Shown in pieces: positions 1 to 8,215 of a stretch of DNA of 64,000 nt. The DNA is from Acidicapsa ligni (lineage in GTDB: Bacteria > Acidobacteriota > Terriglobia > Terriglobales > Acidobacteriaceae), in contig NZ_JAGSYG010000001.1 of the NCBI RefSeq assembly GCF_025685655.1, positions 186,001 to 250,000 of the forward strand. Reading direction: 5' to 3'. Every line of letters begins with the position of its first letter. Position 1 is the first letter of the stretch. The notes below the pieces were generated by a model that had not been told where the DNA came from, did no database searches, and was given only the letters and a program-made list of their open reading frames with translations. Made by a program: the position numbers and the translations under genes.

Positions 1-384
1 GCTGTAGGGCTGGCCGGATTGGCGGACGCGTTCGGCGGCGGCTTCGGCGGAGGTTTGAATCTCCTGCTGGCGAAGAGCTTTGAAGTTGAGTGCGTCGAAG
101 CTGACCAGATCGTGTTCACGGATGTCGAGGCGGAGGATCTGGATGGCGATGTGTTCGAGGGAGCGGAGGAGTTCGCCGCCGCGCTCGGTGAGCATGGGCG
201 AATCGATGCCTACGAACTCGACGTTGAGGATCTCGACAGGGCCGAGGGCAGGATCTGCTTCCGGGTCTACCGGCGCGGGGCTGGCGCTGATGCGGTATTT
301 CAGACGCAGGCCGCCTAAGCGGATGACCGAATTGAGGAAGTCGGCGACTTGTCGGGCGGCTTGCTGCAGGTTCTCGATGGGCAT
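1..384 (-). CDS. jag: Jag/SpoIIIJ-associated KH-R3H RNA-binding protein (C-terminus cut by window edge)
   Basis: The minus-strand frame opens at ATG 384 and stays open to base 1, giving 128 codons without a stop. It reads as the KH region of Jag proteins: a strand with VEILNVEFVG, then the helix TERGGELLRSLEHIAIQILRL, then REHDLVSFDALNFKALR and the start of the R3H part (SAEAAAERVRQSGQPYS). Jag is a cytoplasmic RNA-binding protein usually encoded beside yidC and rnpA near the replication origin; those neighbours would lie off the left edge. The R3H signature and the stop are outside the window. No strong ribosome binding site is visible before ATG 384, so the start is less certain than the family. 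Confidence 0.85.
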   Translation of the reverse strand, partial: MPIENLQQAARQVADFLNSVIRLGGLRLKYRISASPAPVDPEADPALGPVEILNVEFVGIDSPMLTERGGELLRSLEHIAIQILRLDIREHDLVSFDALNFKALRQQEIQTSAEAAAERVRQSGQPYS

Positions 385-565
385 GGGTTGTCAGTATCTC
401 AAATTTGGCTGGGGTTGTGCTGAGCTCGATTCAATTATCGACGTTCGCCGCAAAAGTGCCGAAGGGCCAGATGGTCCTTCGGCGGGGTTTCCGAATTATT
501 TTAATGCCCGGGCTGGAGGCCGTGTCCATCTAAGACACTTTGTATGCAGAATCGGACCTGCGGGG

Positions 566-1114
566 CTACTTCAGAGACCTTGCGGGGAGTTCTTTGCCGT
601 GCTGGAAGTTGCGGATGGCGATGGGAAGACCAAAGGCCAGGGCAACCACGATTGCGGTCGAGATGAGGTCGCGTTCGTAGAAAGGCAATCCTGCGGCGAA
701 GCAGGCGATGAGGCCGCCGAAGTTTGCGGCGTACATGCCGCCGGGATTGTGGGCCACGAGCCAGACGGCGTAGTTCGAAACGAGAAAGAAGGATGTCGGC
801 CCGAGGATGGCTGCTGCGACGGCGCGCAGGGTGGTGGTTTTCTGCGCCAGCAGGATGCGTCCGAGGACGATGGCGGCGGCGTACCAGCCCCAGGTCACGA
901 GGTAGTCGCTGACGGCGAAGCTGTAGGAGTAGACGTGGGTGGTGAGGTAGTAGTCGGTCGCGGCGAGGGCGGCTACGGGCAGCAGCATCTCCCGCCAGGA
1001 GCGGCGTGCGCCGAAGTAGAGCAGCGAGCCACCGACGGCGGTGAATCCATAGAGGCCGGAGTGGGGTAGTACGCGACTCAGAAGTGCGGCCAGAAGCAGG
1101 AGATATGCGGGCAT
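566..1114 (-). CDS. DUF6580-type integral membrane protein
   Basis: A 182-residue protein made almost entirely of hydrophobic segments: about residues 3-20, 25-35, 43-58, 68-90, 100-125, 132-148 and 155-170. The pattern, with charged YFGARRSWRE and TTHVYSYSF loops, resembles the DUF6580 family of small bacterial membrane proteins that look like S components of ECF transporters. No ECF ATPase or T component is nearby, so a transport role is only inferred. Downstream of it (minus direction) lies jag, after a 181-base gap in which I see no feature. Confidence 0.65.
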   Translation of the reverse strand: MPAYLLLLAALLSRVLPHSGLYGFTAVGGSLLYFGARRSWREMLLPVAALAATDYYLTTHVYSYSFAVSDYLVTWGWYAAAIVLGRILLAQKTTTLRAVAAAILGPTSFFLVSNYAVWLVAHNPGGMYAANFGGLIACFAAGLPFYERDLISTAIVVALAFGLPIAIRNFQHGKELPARSLK

Positions 1115-1264
1115 GACAACCTCAAATCGATAGGTTCCCGGAGAATTCAGCTTTGATTTGCCGGGTCGGGGGTAATTCTCATTCTGGAGATCATCGTCTC
1201 CAGGGTCAACTTTGATTTTTTCACAGAGTGAACAAATGTGCCGGGAATGCCGGGGAATAGACGG

Positions 1265-1801
1265 TCAGCCCTGAAGCAGTGAGGCTATTTGCGACAGCTC
1301 AAACTGGATTGCATGGTGGGCAAATCGAGTAGCGGGAACGAGGTGCCCATTTTCATACCGCTCGAATTTTTCCGTTCCGGGAACGGCATCGGGATCGACG
1401 ACCCATATCTCGGGGATACCCATCTGAGCGTAGTCCGCCAGCTTGTGCTTGAGGCGATGAACGTTATCTTGTGGGCTCAGTACTTCAAAAACTGCGAGGG
1501 GCGGGCGGGTGATGACCTGCTCGACCGGAAGGGCGCGATCCAGAACAGTGACATCGGGAACACGAAATCTGGTTGGTGACACCTGAACACGCAGTTCCGC
1601 AAGCACACGGATATTCCACTCCTTTGCATGGCTGAGGAACCAGGCAGATATGGCAGCCTGCCAGTCTGCGTGACCGAATTCACCTGCGGGCCTCTCCTCG
1701 ATTTCTCCATCTACATATTCCGCGTCTGGGTCGTACTCGGAGGAGCGAAGATAGACTTCGATCGGGATTTGTGTTCCGGTAGCCTGTGTTCCGGTAGACA
1801 T
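1265..1801 (-). CDS. Uma2/DUF820 family putative nuclease
   Basis: 178 residues with the Uma2 layout: an N-terminal YVDGEIEERPAGEFGHADWQ segment, the DVTVLDR strand near residue 93, a PPLAVFEVLSP strand (usual catalytic E near residue 107), and KLADYAQMGIPEIWVVDPD near 130-148. The family has a PD-(D/E)XK-like restriction-enzyme fold, but its cellular role is mostly unknown. The first codons contain a 15-nt direct duplication that repeats TGTQ. The gene lies alone between two unrelated membrane-protein genes, which is typical of this scattered family. No toxin-antitoxin partner is visible. Confidence 0.8.
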   Translation of the reverse strand: MSTGTQATGTQIPIEVYLRSSEYDPDAEYVDGEIEERPAGEFGHADWQAAISAWFLSHAKEWNIRVLAELRVQVSPTRFRVPDVTVLDRALPVEQVITRPPLAVFEVLSPQDNVHRLKHKLADYAQMGIPEIWVVDPDAVPGTEKFERYENGHLVPATRFAHHAIQFELSQIASLLQG

Positions 1802-1857
1802 GGAATCCTCCCAGAGCGCTTGATTTTACTCCAGGAGGATTGTGCCGATGCTTATTT

Positions 1858-3003
1858 CTACTCGCGGCCATTCATGTACTGGCCTACTTCTTCGCCGTTG
1901 AAGATGTAGACATAACCGCCGACGACGGGGTGGTCGAGACGCTGGTTTAGCTGCTGGCTGGAGCCGTTGGTCATCAATGTGTCCAGGTAGTTGTAGGCGA
2001 AGCGCAGGTCGGCGAACTGGACGTTGGTCCAGGGGCTGGCGTGGCTCGATGAAGTTGCGCCTGCGATGGCGGGTGGAATGGTTGGCGCGGGGATTCCAGG
2101 GGCTGGCTGCGGGCCGAGGTCGCGAACGACGGGCCACTGGGCCCAATCCATGTAGACCTGGCCGAGGCGGGTGCGGCGGGCGATCTGGACGGCGGGCGTG
2201 ATGGGCGGCTTGAAGAGGGTGTCAGTGGTGGGATCGCTCTCGACTGAGCCGGTACGGGTATCGACTTCGGCGGTCTGCCAGGTGGTGGCGGTTTCTAGCA
2301 GGGCGTGCCAGCGGAAGGGGTTTACGGGGTAGGGTTCGAGGGCAATGCGGGTGACGGGGGTGGGAGTGATCTGGGAGGACTGGACGAGGTTGCGGGCGTG
2401 GGCCTGCTCCGCCCAGCGCCAGCACCAGAGGACGACCATGCCGGTGAGGGCGACGATGGCCAAGCTACGGCCACGGAATTGCGTTCTGCGTGCGCCTACT
2501 TCGCGGTCGGCGAGACCGAGCAGGGCGGGAAGAATGAGGGCGATCAGAAGCAATCCCCAGAGGATGGGCTCGGCGATGAAGACGAGATCGCCGGAGTACC
2601 AGCGATCGTTGAAGGGAAAGAACGGGCGGATGCCGTAGTTGTTGGTCCAGTCGAGGAGGAGATGGCTGAGGTCGGCAATGAAGGCGGAGAGCCAGACCCA
2701 GAGCCAGCGAATGGGTTGCGGCTCCATCACGCGACTCATGGAGGAACGGCGTGAGGTCCAGACTCGATCGAAGAGCCAGACGGCACCGGTGACGGCCAGG
2801 GCGATGAATGGCGCGGCCAGGAAGGTGTGCGTGATGCCGCGATGGTGCTGGAAGAAGGCGACCTGACCGGCGAAGTTCCAGACGACGTCTAGGTCGGGGG
2901 CATCGGCGGCGAGGACTGCGGCGAGGGTGGCGTAGGCAGTGCGGCGGTTAAGGCCGGCGCGGCCAATGCACGCGCCGGTGAGGATATGGGTGACTGGCTC
3001 CAT
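1858..3003 (-). CDS. YdjM/DUF457-type membrane-bound metal-dependent hydrolase
   Basis: 381 residues. The N-terminus has the family signature: HILTG (about residues 6-10), DAPDLDVVW near 34-42, and HHRGITHT near 53-60, which together place His and Asp residues typical of a metal site. Hydrophobic segments follow near 62-80, 105-118, 140-165 and 180-200. The C-terminal 170 residues form a soluble domain rich in substituted loops. E. coli YdjM is the best-known relative and is LexA-regulated, but no LexA box was recognised here. The substrate is unknown. It is transcribed divergently from the ygiBC-like pair. Confidence 0.75.
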   Translation of the reverse strand: MEPVTHILTGACIGRAGLNRRTAYATLAAVLAADAPDLDVVWNFAGQVAFFQHHRGITHTFLAAPFIALAVTGAVWLFDRVWTSRRSSMSRVMEPQPIRWLWVWLSAFIADLSHLLLDWTNNYGIRPFFPFNDRWYSGDLVFIAEPILWGLLLIALILPALLGLADREVGARRTQFRGRSLAIVALTGMVVLWCWRWAEQAHARNLVQSSQITPTPVTRIALEPYPVNPFRWHALLETATTWQTAEVDTRTGSVESDPTTDTLFKPPITPAVQIARRTRLGQVYMDWAQWPVVRDLGPQPAPGIPAPTIPPAIAGATSSSHASPWTNVQFADLRFAYNYLDTLMTNGSSQQLNQRLDHPVVGGYVYIFNGEEVGQYMNGRE

Positions 3004-3219
3004 GGTGGACTTATTCTAGAGCATTTCTCCTATTGCAATGTTCCAGCAGGAGGTTCGCGAAGCGTGGCTTTTCCTGATGAAAAGCCGCGCAATCAGCTGC
3101 TGCACAGAATATACCTATAGGGAAAATGCTCTCGCGGGTTGGTGTGGCGAGTGTTGATGCATCCCGCAGGAAATGCTTGCCTTTGAAGGTGGAGTCTGGC
3201 AGCATCGCTTACTAGACCA

Positions 3220-3537
3220 ATGCGACGATCCCGAGAAGTTCCGCTTACGCTGCTGGCTGCGCTGGCTTTAACTACGATTGGCACCACGATTGGCTGCCAT
3301 GACGAGCCGGAGGGTCCGCGCAGTTGCGTGGATAAAGAGAACCACCTTGTTCCTGCAGCGAATTGCGAGGCTCATGGTGGAAGCGGCGTGGTGATTCCCT
3401 TTCACTACGTCTATGGCGGTTCAAGTGGCGGCCACTATGGGGACATGGTGGTGGGCGCGAGCGAGACCGGGGTGAGCCGTGGCGGATTTGGCCATAGTGG
3501 TGAGGGTGGTGAGGGCGGCGAAGGCGGGGGCGAATAA
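3220..3537 (+). CDS. Small secreted YgiB/DUF1190-like protein
   Basis: 105 residues. The N-terminus is a lipoprotein-like signal (hydrophobic residues 9-25 followed by Cys in TTIGCHD). The mature part is short, with two further Cys residues, a Gly/His-rich stretch, and a C-terminal SRGGFGHSG motif followed by a Gly-Glu tail. The SRGGFG motif and the position directly before a YgiC-like ATP-grasp gene match the E. coli YgiB (DUF1190) pattern, although this protein is much shorter than YgiB. The stop overlaps the next start (TAATG at 3535-3539), which implies translational coupling. The function is not known; assignment to DUF1190 is an inference from motif and neighbour. Confidence 0.7.
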   Translation: MRRSREVPLTLLAALALTTIGTTIGCHDEPEGPRSCVDKENHLVPAANCEAHGGSGVVIPFHYVYGGSSGGHYGDMVVGASETGVSRGGFGHSGEGGEGGEGGGE

Positions 3538-4715
3538 TGCGGCGGCATGTGCTGAGTCCGCGAGCCGATTGGCAGCGGAGCGTGGAACGCATTGGCCTGA
3601 CGTACCATACGTGCGCGGATGGCAGCGCGTATTGGGATGAGTCGGCGTACTGGGAGTTTTCGGCTGCGGAGATTGACCGACTGGAGGCGGCTACGGCTGA
3701 AGTTCAGCGGATGGCGCTGGCGGCTGGGGATTTTATTCTCACGAACGACAGGTTAAAGCAGATGCAGATTCCAGAGGTGGCGTGGGCGAGGATTCGCGCA
3801 ACCTGGGAGAGTGAACCGCCTGCCCTCTATGGCCGTCTCGATCTGGCTTACGACGGGCGGCAGATCAAGCTGCTGGAATACAACGCCGACACGCCGACGG
3901 CGCTGGTGGAAACGGCAGTGGCGCAGTGGTATTGGCTGGAGGATTGTTTTCCCAAGGCGGACCAGTTCAATTCTCTGCATGAGAAGTTGATTGCAAAGTG
4001 GAAGGATCTCAATCCTTACGTTTCGCAGCCGATGCATTTTGCGCATGACGGAAGTGAAGAAGACGCGATGACGGTGGCCTATCTGCGGGACACGGCGCAG
4101 CAGGCGGGGTTGCGAACGGAAGGCATGACGATGCATGAGATTGGCTGGGAGGATGCCGAGAATCGGTTTGTCGATTTGCAGGGATTGCCGATCAGGACGC
4201 TCTTCAAGCTGTATCCGTGGGAATGGATGTTGAAGGAAGATTTTGGCAGCCATGCGCTGGCGACGATGAATGCGACTTCGCAGTCGCCGGTGGCGGGCAT
4301 GGTGCAGTGGATTGAGCCGATCTGGAAGATGCTTTGGTCGAACAAGGCGCTGCTGGCGATTCTTTGGGAGATGAATCCGAATCACGAGCTGCTGCTGCCT
4401 GCGTACCTCGATGGCCCGCGCAATATGCAGAACTATGTGCGCAAGCCGCTGTTTGGACGCGAGGGCGCTGGGATTACGGTGTTTCGCAACTGGATTGCGG
4501 ATGAAGGCGCTGCAAATGAAGGGGCTGGGGGTGTGGCTTCCGATGCGGGAGGGTTTGTCTACCAGGGGCTGGCTTCGATGGCGCAGGCCGATGGAAAGAC
4601 GGCTGTCTTTGGAAGCTGGCTGGTCGATGGCGAGCCGGCGGGGATGGGGATTCGCGAATCGGATGGATTGATTACGACGAATACGAGCCGCTTTGTGCCG
4701 CACTTGTTCCGTTAG
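3537..4715 (+). CDS. ygiC: YgiC-like glutathionylspermidine synthase family ATP-grasp enzyme
   Basis: 392 residues matching the YgiC/YjfC branch of glutathionylspermidine synthase-like proteins. Diagnostic stretches are ALYGRLDLAYDG, LLEYNADTPTALVE (about residues 115-128) and the C-terminal ATP-grasp region KPLFGREGAGI (about 302-312). Members ligate a carboxylate to an amine with ATP, but YgiC itself has no firmly established substrate and lacks the amidase half of Gsp. The gene starts inside the stop of the small secreted gene before it, so the two probably act together, for instance in modifying an envelope molecule (inference). It ends 40 bases from the convergent ribokinase gene. Confidence 0.88.
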   Translation: MRRHVLSPRADWQRSVERIGLTYHTCADGSAYWDESAYWEFSAAEIDRLEAATAEVQRMALAAGDFILTNDRLKQMQIPEVAWARIRATWESEPPALYGRLDLAYDGRQIKLLEYNADTPTALVETAVAQWYWLEDCFPKADQFNSLHEKLIAKWKDLNPYVSQPMHFAHDGSEEDAMTVAYLRDTAQQAGLRTEGMTMHEIGWEDAENRFVDLQGLPIRTLFKLYPWEWMLKEDFGSHALATMNATSQSPVAGMVQWIEPIWKMLWSNKALLAILWEMNPNHELLLPAYLDGPRNMQNYVRKPLFGREGAGITVFRNWIADEGAANEGAGGVASDAGGFVYQGLASMAQADGKTAVFGSWLVDGEPAGMGIRESDGLITTNTSRFVPHLFR

Positions 4716-4755
4716 TTGCCGTTTCGCTAGTTATCTTTCCGCAAGTATCGTTTCG

Positions 4756-5679
4756 CTAATTATCGCCGAGCAGTTTGTGGACTTCGTCCATCGTGGCCAT
4801 CGATTCCTGTGCGCCGTGGCGGGTGACAGAGATGGCGGAGGCGGCGGAGGCGAACATCGCGGCCTCAAGCCGGGATTGGCCGAGCATCAGGGCTGCGGCG
4901 TAGGCTCCGTTGAAGGCGTCGCCTGCGCCGGTAGAGTCCACTGCTTTTACCGGGAAGGCCTTGATGGTGGCCTCATTGCCGCCTGCCTGCGCGAAGTAGG
5001 AGCCTTTGGAGCCGAGCTTCAGGATGACGCCTTTTGCGCCTTTCTTGAGGAGTTCTTCTGCTGCCGCGTCGGTGCCTCCGTTGGCGATTGGATGGCCGAG
5101 GTAGAAGGCGGCTTCGGTTTCGTTTGGCGTGAGCCATGTGACGAGCGGCAGTAAGGCGTCGGGCAGCTTGTGGGCGGGCGCGGGGTCCAGAATGAAAGGG
5201 ACTTTTGCTTCGGCGCAGAGCTGGGCGAGGCGCAGGACTGTTTCGAGTGGAATCTCAAGTTGCGCGAGGACGATGCCCGCGTTGGCGATCTTGTCCTTGT
5301 GCTGATCGAGGAAGGCTGGCGTGACCTGGGTGTTGGCTCCGGGGGCGACGACGATGCTGTTTTCGCCTGCGGCGGAGACGGTGATGAGGGCTACTCCGGA
5401 AGAACCGGGAACGGTGCCGACGGCGGCGGTGTCGACTCCGGCGCGGGTGAGGCCGTCGCGGAGTTGCTTGCCCAGGTCATCGGAGCCGAGTTGCCCGATC
5501 ATTTGAACGGAACAGCCGAGGCGGGCTGCGGCTACGGCCTGGTTGGCTCCTTTGCCTCCGGGATGCATCAGGAAGCCGGTACCGAGGATGGTTTCGCCGC
5601 CTGCCGGGATGTGATCAGCGGTGGCGACCAGGTCCATGTTGATGCTGCCTACAACTACGATGGGTTTCATGTCGGACAT
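4756..5679 (-). CDS. rbsK: Ribokinase (PfkB family)
   Basis: 307 residues with the complete PfkB layout. It has the N-terminal VVVGSINMDL strand, the first PfkB signature GGKGANQAVAAARLG near residues 42-56, and the catalytic second signature DSTGAGDAFNGAYA near residues 246-259, in which the second Asp is the general base. It phosphorylates ribose to ribose 5-phosphate in the cytoplasm. An AGGA motif sits 6-7 bases before ATG 5679, which supports this start over ATG 5670. It lies 54 bases after the sugar permease gene on the same strand, so uptake and phosphorylation of ribose are probably co-expressed. Confidence 0.92.
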   Translation of the reverse strand: MSDMKPIVVVGSINMDLVATADHIPAGGETILGTGFLMHPGGKGANQAVAAARLGCSVQMIGQLGSDDLGKQLRDGLTRAGVDTAAVGTVPGSSGVALITVSAAGENSIVVAPGANTQVTPAFLDQHKDKIANAGIVLAQLEIPLETVLRLAQLCAEAKVPFILDPAPAHKLPDALLPLVTWLTPNETEAAFYLGHPIANGGTDAAAEELLKKGAKGVILKLGSKGSYFAQAGGNEATIKAFPVKAVDSTGAGDAFNGAYAAALMLGQSRLEAAMFASAASAISVTRHGAQESMATMDEVHKLLGDN

Positions 5680-5701
5680 AAAAATCCTACGTTCGATGCT
5701 G

Positions 5702-5736
5702 GATCATTCGAGGCTCAATCATTCGAGGCTCGATCA
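5702..5736. repeat. Short tandem repeat, 15-bp unit, 2.3 copies
   Basis: ATCATTCGAGGCTCA at 5703-5717 is followed directly by ATCATTCGAGGCTCG at 5718-5732 and a partial third copy (ATCA). It fills most of the gap between the permease stop and the ribokinase start. No function is evident. Confidence 0.8.
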
Positions 5737-6747
5737 GTATAGAGGTGCGAGGGCTACTAGGGTCAGTCCTGAAAGGAACAGAACGAACATCCAGAAGAGA
5801 AGTTGTTTGGCGCGGCGAGGGGCTGAGGCGAACTCTTTCCAGATGAAGACGCCCCAGGCCGCGGTGATCATGGTGGCTCCCTGACCGATGGAATAGGAGA
5901 CGGCGGGGCCGACGACGCCGGTGCGGGAGGCTACGAAGTTGAGGGTGGCTCCGATGCACCAGATGATGCCGCCGATGATTCCCCAGAGATGCCATGAGGG
6001 GCGCGCCTGTATGTAGCCGCTCATGGCTGCGGGAACCTTGCCGTCGAGCGGCCTGCGCATGAGCAGGTAGTTCACGGGGATGGCGCAGATGGCTACTCCG
6101 ATGACGAAGAAGAATGCTGTGGCGTAGGGGCCGGGTGCGCGTTCGCCGGGTGCCGTGGCGGACATGGCTTTTGATACGAAGGGATAGAAGGTGCCCATGA
6201 GCAGGCCCGCGACAAGGCTGAGGACGATGCCGCGCATGCTGGTGGCTTGACGGGTTGCTTCGCGGGCGCGGTAGGCCAGCGCGTCGCAGAGGATGGCGGC
6301 GGCTACGAGGGCTACTCCGCCGAAGAGCATGAGCGGGTTGCCTGCGGGCGCGAGCAAGTAGCTGCTGACTGCGCCTACGACTAAAGCAAGTCCAATGCCG
6401 ATGGGGAAAGCCACGGCCAGGCCGGCGATGTCGATAGCGGCGACGAGTAACAGGTTGGCGATGTTGAAGAGAATGCCGCCGATGAGGGCGAAGTGAATGT
6501 GCCGGTGATCGGCGTAGTGCAGATCGGCGAGGAAGGAACGGCCGGATGCACCGGCTGATGTGCCGTGGCTACCGAGTGTGAGGCCGAGGAGCAACGCTCC
6601 GGCAAAGAGGCCGATGACGTAGTCCCAGTAGAAAAGCTGGAAACGATAGCCGGGCGCGAGCTTGAGCGTGTTGGCCCATGATCCCCAACAGAGCATGGTG
6701 CAGATCATGAAAAAGAGCGCTACGGCGTAGGTTTCCGGCTGATACAT
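5734..6747 (-). CDS. GRP-type sugar permease (DMT superfamily), probable ribose transporter
   Basis: 337 residues with about ten hydrophobic segments (roughly 8-22, 42-60, 88-108, 112-130, 140-155, 170-190, 205-225, 250-270, 285-300, 315-333). The start YAVALFFMICTMLCWGSWANTLKL is characteristic of GRP/RhaT-like sugar transporters, where a WGSWAN motif lies in the first helix. These are secondary carriers of the inner membrane. The direct link to ribokinase suggests ribose or a related pentose as substrate, which is an inference from context. Upstream, 197 bases separate it from the oxidoreductase gene and contain a strong hairpin. Confidence 0.78.
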   Translation of the reverse strand: MYQPETYAVALFFMICTMLCWGSWANTLKLAPGYRFQLFYWDYVIGLFAGALLLGLTLGSHGTSAGASGRSFLADLHYADHRHIHFALIGGILFNIANLLLVAAIDIAGLAVAFPIGIGLALVVGAVSSYLLAPAGNPLMLFGGVALVAAAILCDALAYRAREATRQATSMRGIVLSLVAGLLMGTFYPFVSKAMSATAPGERAPGPYATAFFFVIGVAICAIPVNYLLMRRPLDGKVPAAMSGYIQARPSWHLWGIIGGIIWCIGATLNFVASRTGVVGPAVSYSIGQGATMITAAWGVFIWKEFASAPRRAKQLLFWMFVLFLSGLTLVALAPLY

Positions 6748-6856
6748 CGATCGTGCCTCACTTGCCTGGATGATCCACGGAGCTATTCGTACAAGAGTGT
6801 ACCTGTTTGAAAAGATTTTTCCTTCGGGGGCTGAATCCGGGGTGCTGTTGCCGGGC

Positions 6857-6888
6857 TGACAGGTACGGGCTAAAGCCCGTACCTGTCA
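6857..6888. repeat. Perfect 14-bp inverted repeat between oxidoreductase and permease genes
   Basis: TGACAGGTACGGGC (6857-6870), loop TAAA, then GCCCGTACCTGTCA (6875-6888). No T-run follows on either strand. It could stop or attenuate minus-strand transcription leaving the oxidoreductase gene, or be a dispersed palindromic element. I cannot tell which from one copy. Confidence 0.75.
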
Positions 6889-6944
6889 ACTGAAGCTTCC
6901 TTCAAAATCGAATGCCAGTGCTCTTCAAACTGACCGGTTGCGGT

Positions 6945-8180
6945 TTAGTAGGGCTGCTTGAATTCGCGGGCTTCTTCCCAGGTGATGCGGCGTTTTTCGC
7001 GGTAGGCGAGGTTGGCCATGTGCGCGGCTACTGCGGAGCGATAGCCGGTCTCTACCGGGGCGTTGGTTTGCCTGTTGCGGCTGCGGATGCAGTCGATCCA
7101 GTTCTGCATGTGGCTGACGTCTTTGGATTGGCCTGTGAGTGGGCGGCCGCTGGGGTTATTGATCTTTTCCGGATAGAAGGTGATGCCGGATGTGGATTTG
7201 CCACTGATCATGTCGGTGGAGCCGCTGAGGTGCTCGATGGTGCCATCGCTGCCGAGGATGCGTTCGCCGAGGCCGAAGTGGCTGTTGCTGAAGGTGGATT
7301 GCCAGACTACGGTGAGGTCGGGGAATTCGAGTGTGACGGCGATGGTATCGGGAACCTGGCGACCGTCTTTTTCTGAGAAGACGCCGCCGCTCATGGTGGC
7401 CGCGAGTGGCTCCTTGAGATCGAGGACGGTCATGATCCAGGCGATCTGGTGGACCATGTTTTCGGTGATGTTACCGCCGGAGAACTCCCAGAAGAGACGC
7501 CAGTTGACGAAGCGATTGCCGTTGAATGCTTCCTTGGGACGGTCATTGAGAAAGAGATCCCAGCCGACGTGCTGCGGGTCGCAGTCGGGCGGGATTGGGC
7601 GCACCCATTGGCCGTGGCCGTGGGGGGAGTTGCGACTCATCCACGACTCGACGAGGGCGACTTTGCCGGGCAGGCCTTGCTTGACCCACCGCCGGGCGTC
7701 GGTGTGCTCGCCGCCACTCTCGTGCTGCAGGCCGATCTGGATGATCTGCTTCGATGTTTCAGCGGCCTTGCGGCAGGCGATGGCTTCTGCGATGTTCCAG
7801 GTCATGGTCTTTTCGCAGTAGAGGTCTTTGCCGGAGTCGAGGGTGTCGTGGAAGTACTTGGAGTGCAGGAACAGAGGGGTGGCTACGATGACGGCGTCTA
7901 TGTCGTGACGGTCGAGGAGCCTGCGCGGATCGTCGTAGGTTTGCGCGCCGGATGCGATTGCCTTGGCCTGATCGCGGTTGCGCGAGTAGACGTCAGCGAT
8001 GGCGACGAACTCGACACCGGGGACACCGATGACGGCGTGCATATCTTCCTGGCCGCGGCTGCCGGCACCGATGATGCCGACGCGCACGCGGTCGTTTGCG
8101 CCGAGAACTTTCGCGGGCGAAGTAAGAGATACGGCTGCTGCTCCGGTGGCGGCTGCTGCGAGAAAGTTTCGGCGGTTCAT
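6945..8180 (-). CDS. TAT-exported Gfo/Idh/MocA family oxidoreductase
   Basis: 411 residues. The leader NRRNFLAAAATGAAAVSL (residues 2-19) is a twin-arginine signal. The Rossmann NAD(P) motif GIIGAGSRGQ is at 35-44. The usual EKP motif is EKT at 123-125: the catalytic Lys is kept but Pro is replaced by Thr. The C-terminal domain contains HVGWDLFL and a long beta-sheet region. Such proteins oxidise or reduce sugar hydroxyls using a tightly bound cofactor, here probably in the periplasm. It starts 35 bases after the isomerase-like gene and is likely co-transcribed with it. Confidence 0.9.
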   Translation of the reverse strand: MNRRNFLAAAATGAAAVSLTSPAKVLGANDRVRVGIIGAGSRGQEDMHAVIGVPGVEFVAIADVYSRNRDQAKAIASGAQTYDDPRRLLDRHDIDAVIVATPLFLHSKYFHDTLDSGKDLYCEKTMTWNIAEAIACRKAAETSKQIIQIGLQHESGGEHTDARRWVKQGLPGKVALVESWMSRNSPHGHGQWVRPIPPDCDPQHVGWDLFLNDRPKEAFNGNRFVNWRLFWEFSGGNITENMVHQIAWIMTVLDLKEPLAATMSGGVFSEKDGRQVPDTIAVTLEFPDLTVVWQSTFSNSHFGLGERILGSDGTIEHLSGSTDMISGKSTSGITFYPEKINNPSGRPLTGQSKDVSHMQNWIDCIRSRNRQTNAPVETGYRSAVAAHMANLAYREKRRITWEEAREFKQPY

Positions 8181-8215
8181 GCGGTCTCCTGTGACGAAGT
8201 TCAGTATCGGAAAGG

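Noticed and set aside
80-1069. Long plus-strand open frame (329 codons)
   Set aside because: It lies opposite jag and the DUF6580 gene, crosses both, and its translation is low-complexity Gly/Arg/Glu without any family motif.
1265-1801. Toxin-antitoxin or restriction system around the Uma2 gene
   Set aside because: There is no partner gene, methylase or small antitoxin beside it.
3753-4703. 316-codon minus-strand frame opposite the YgiC-like gene
   Set aside because: His/Arg-rich composition typical of an antisense shadow; the plus strand has full family motifs.
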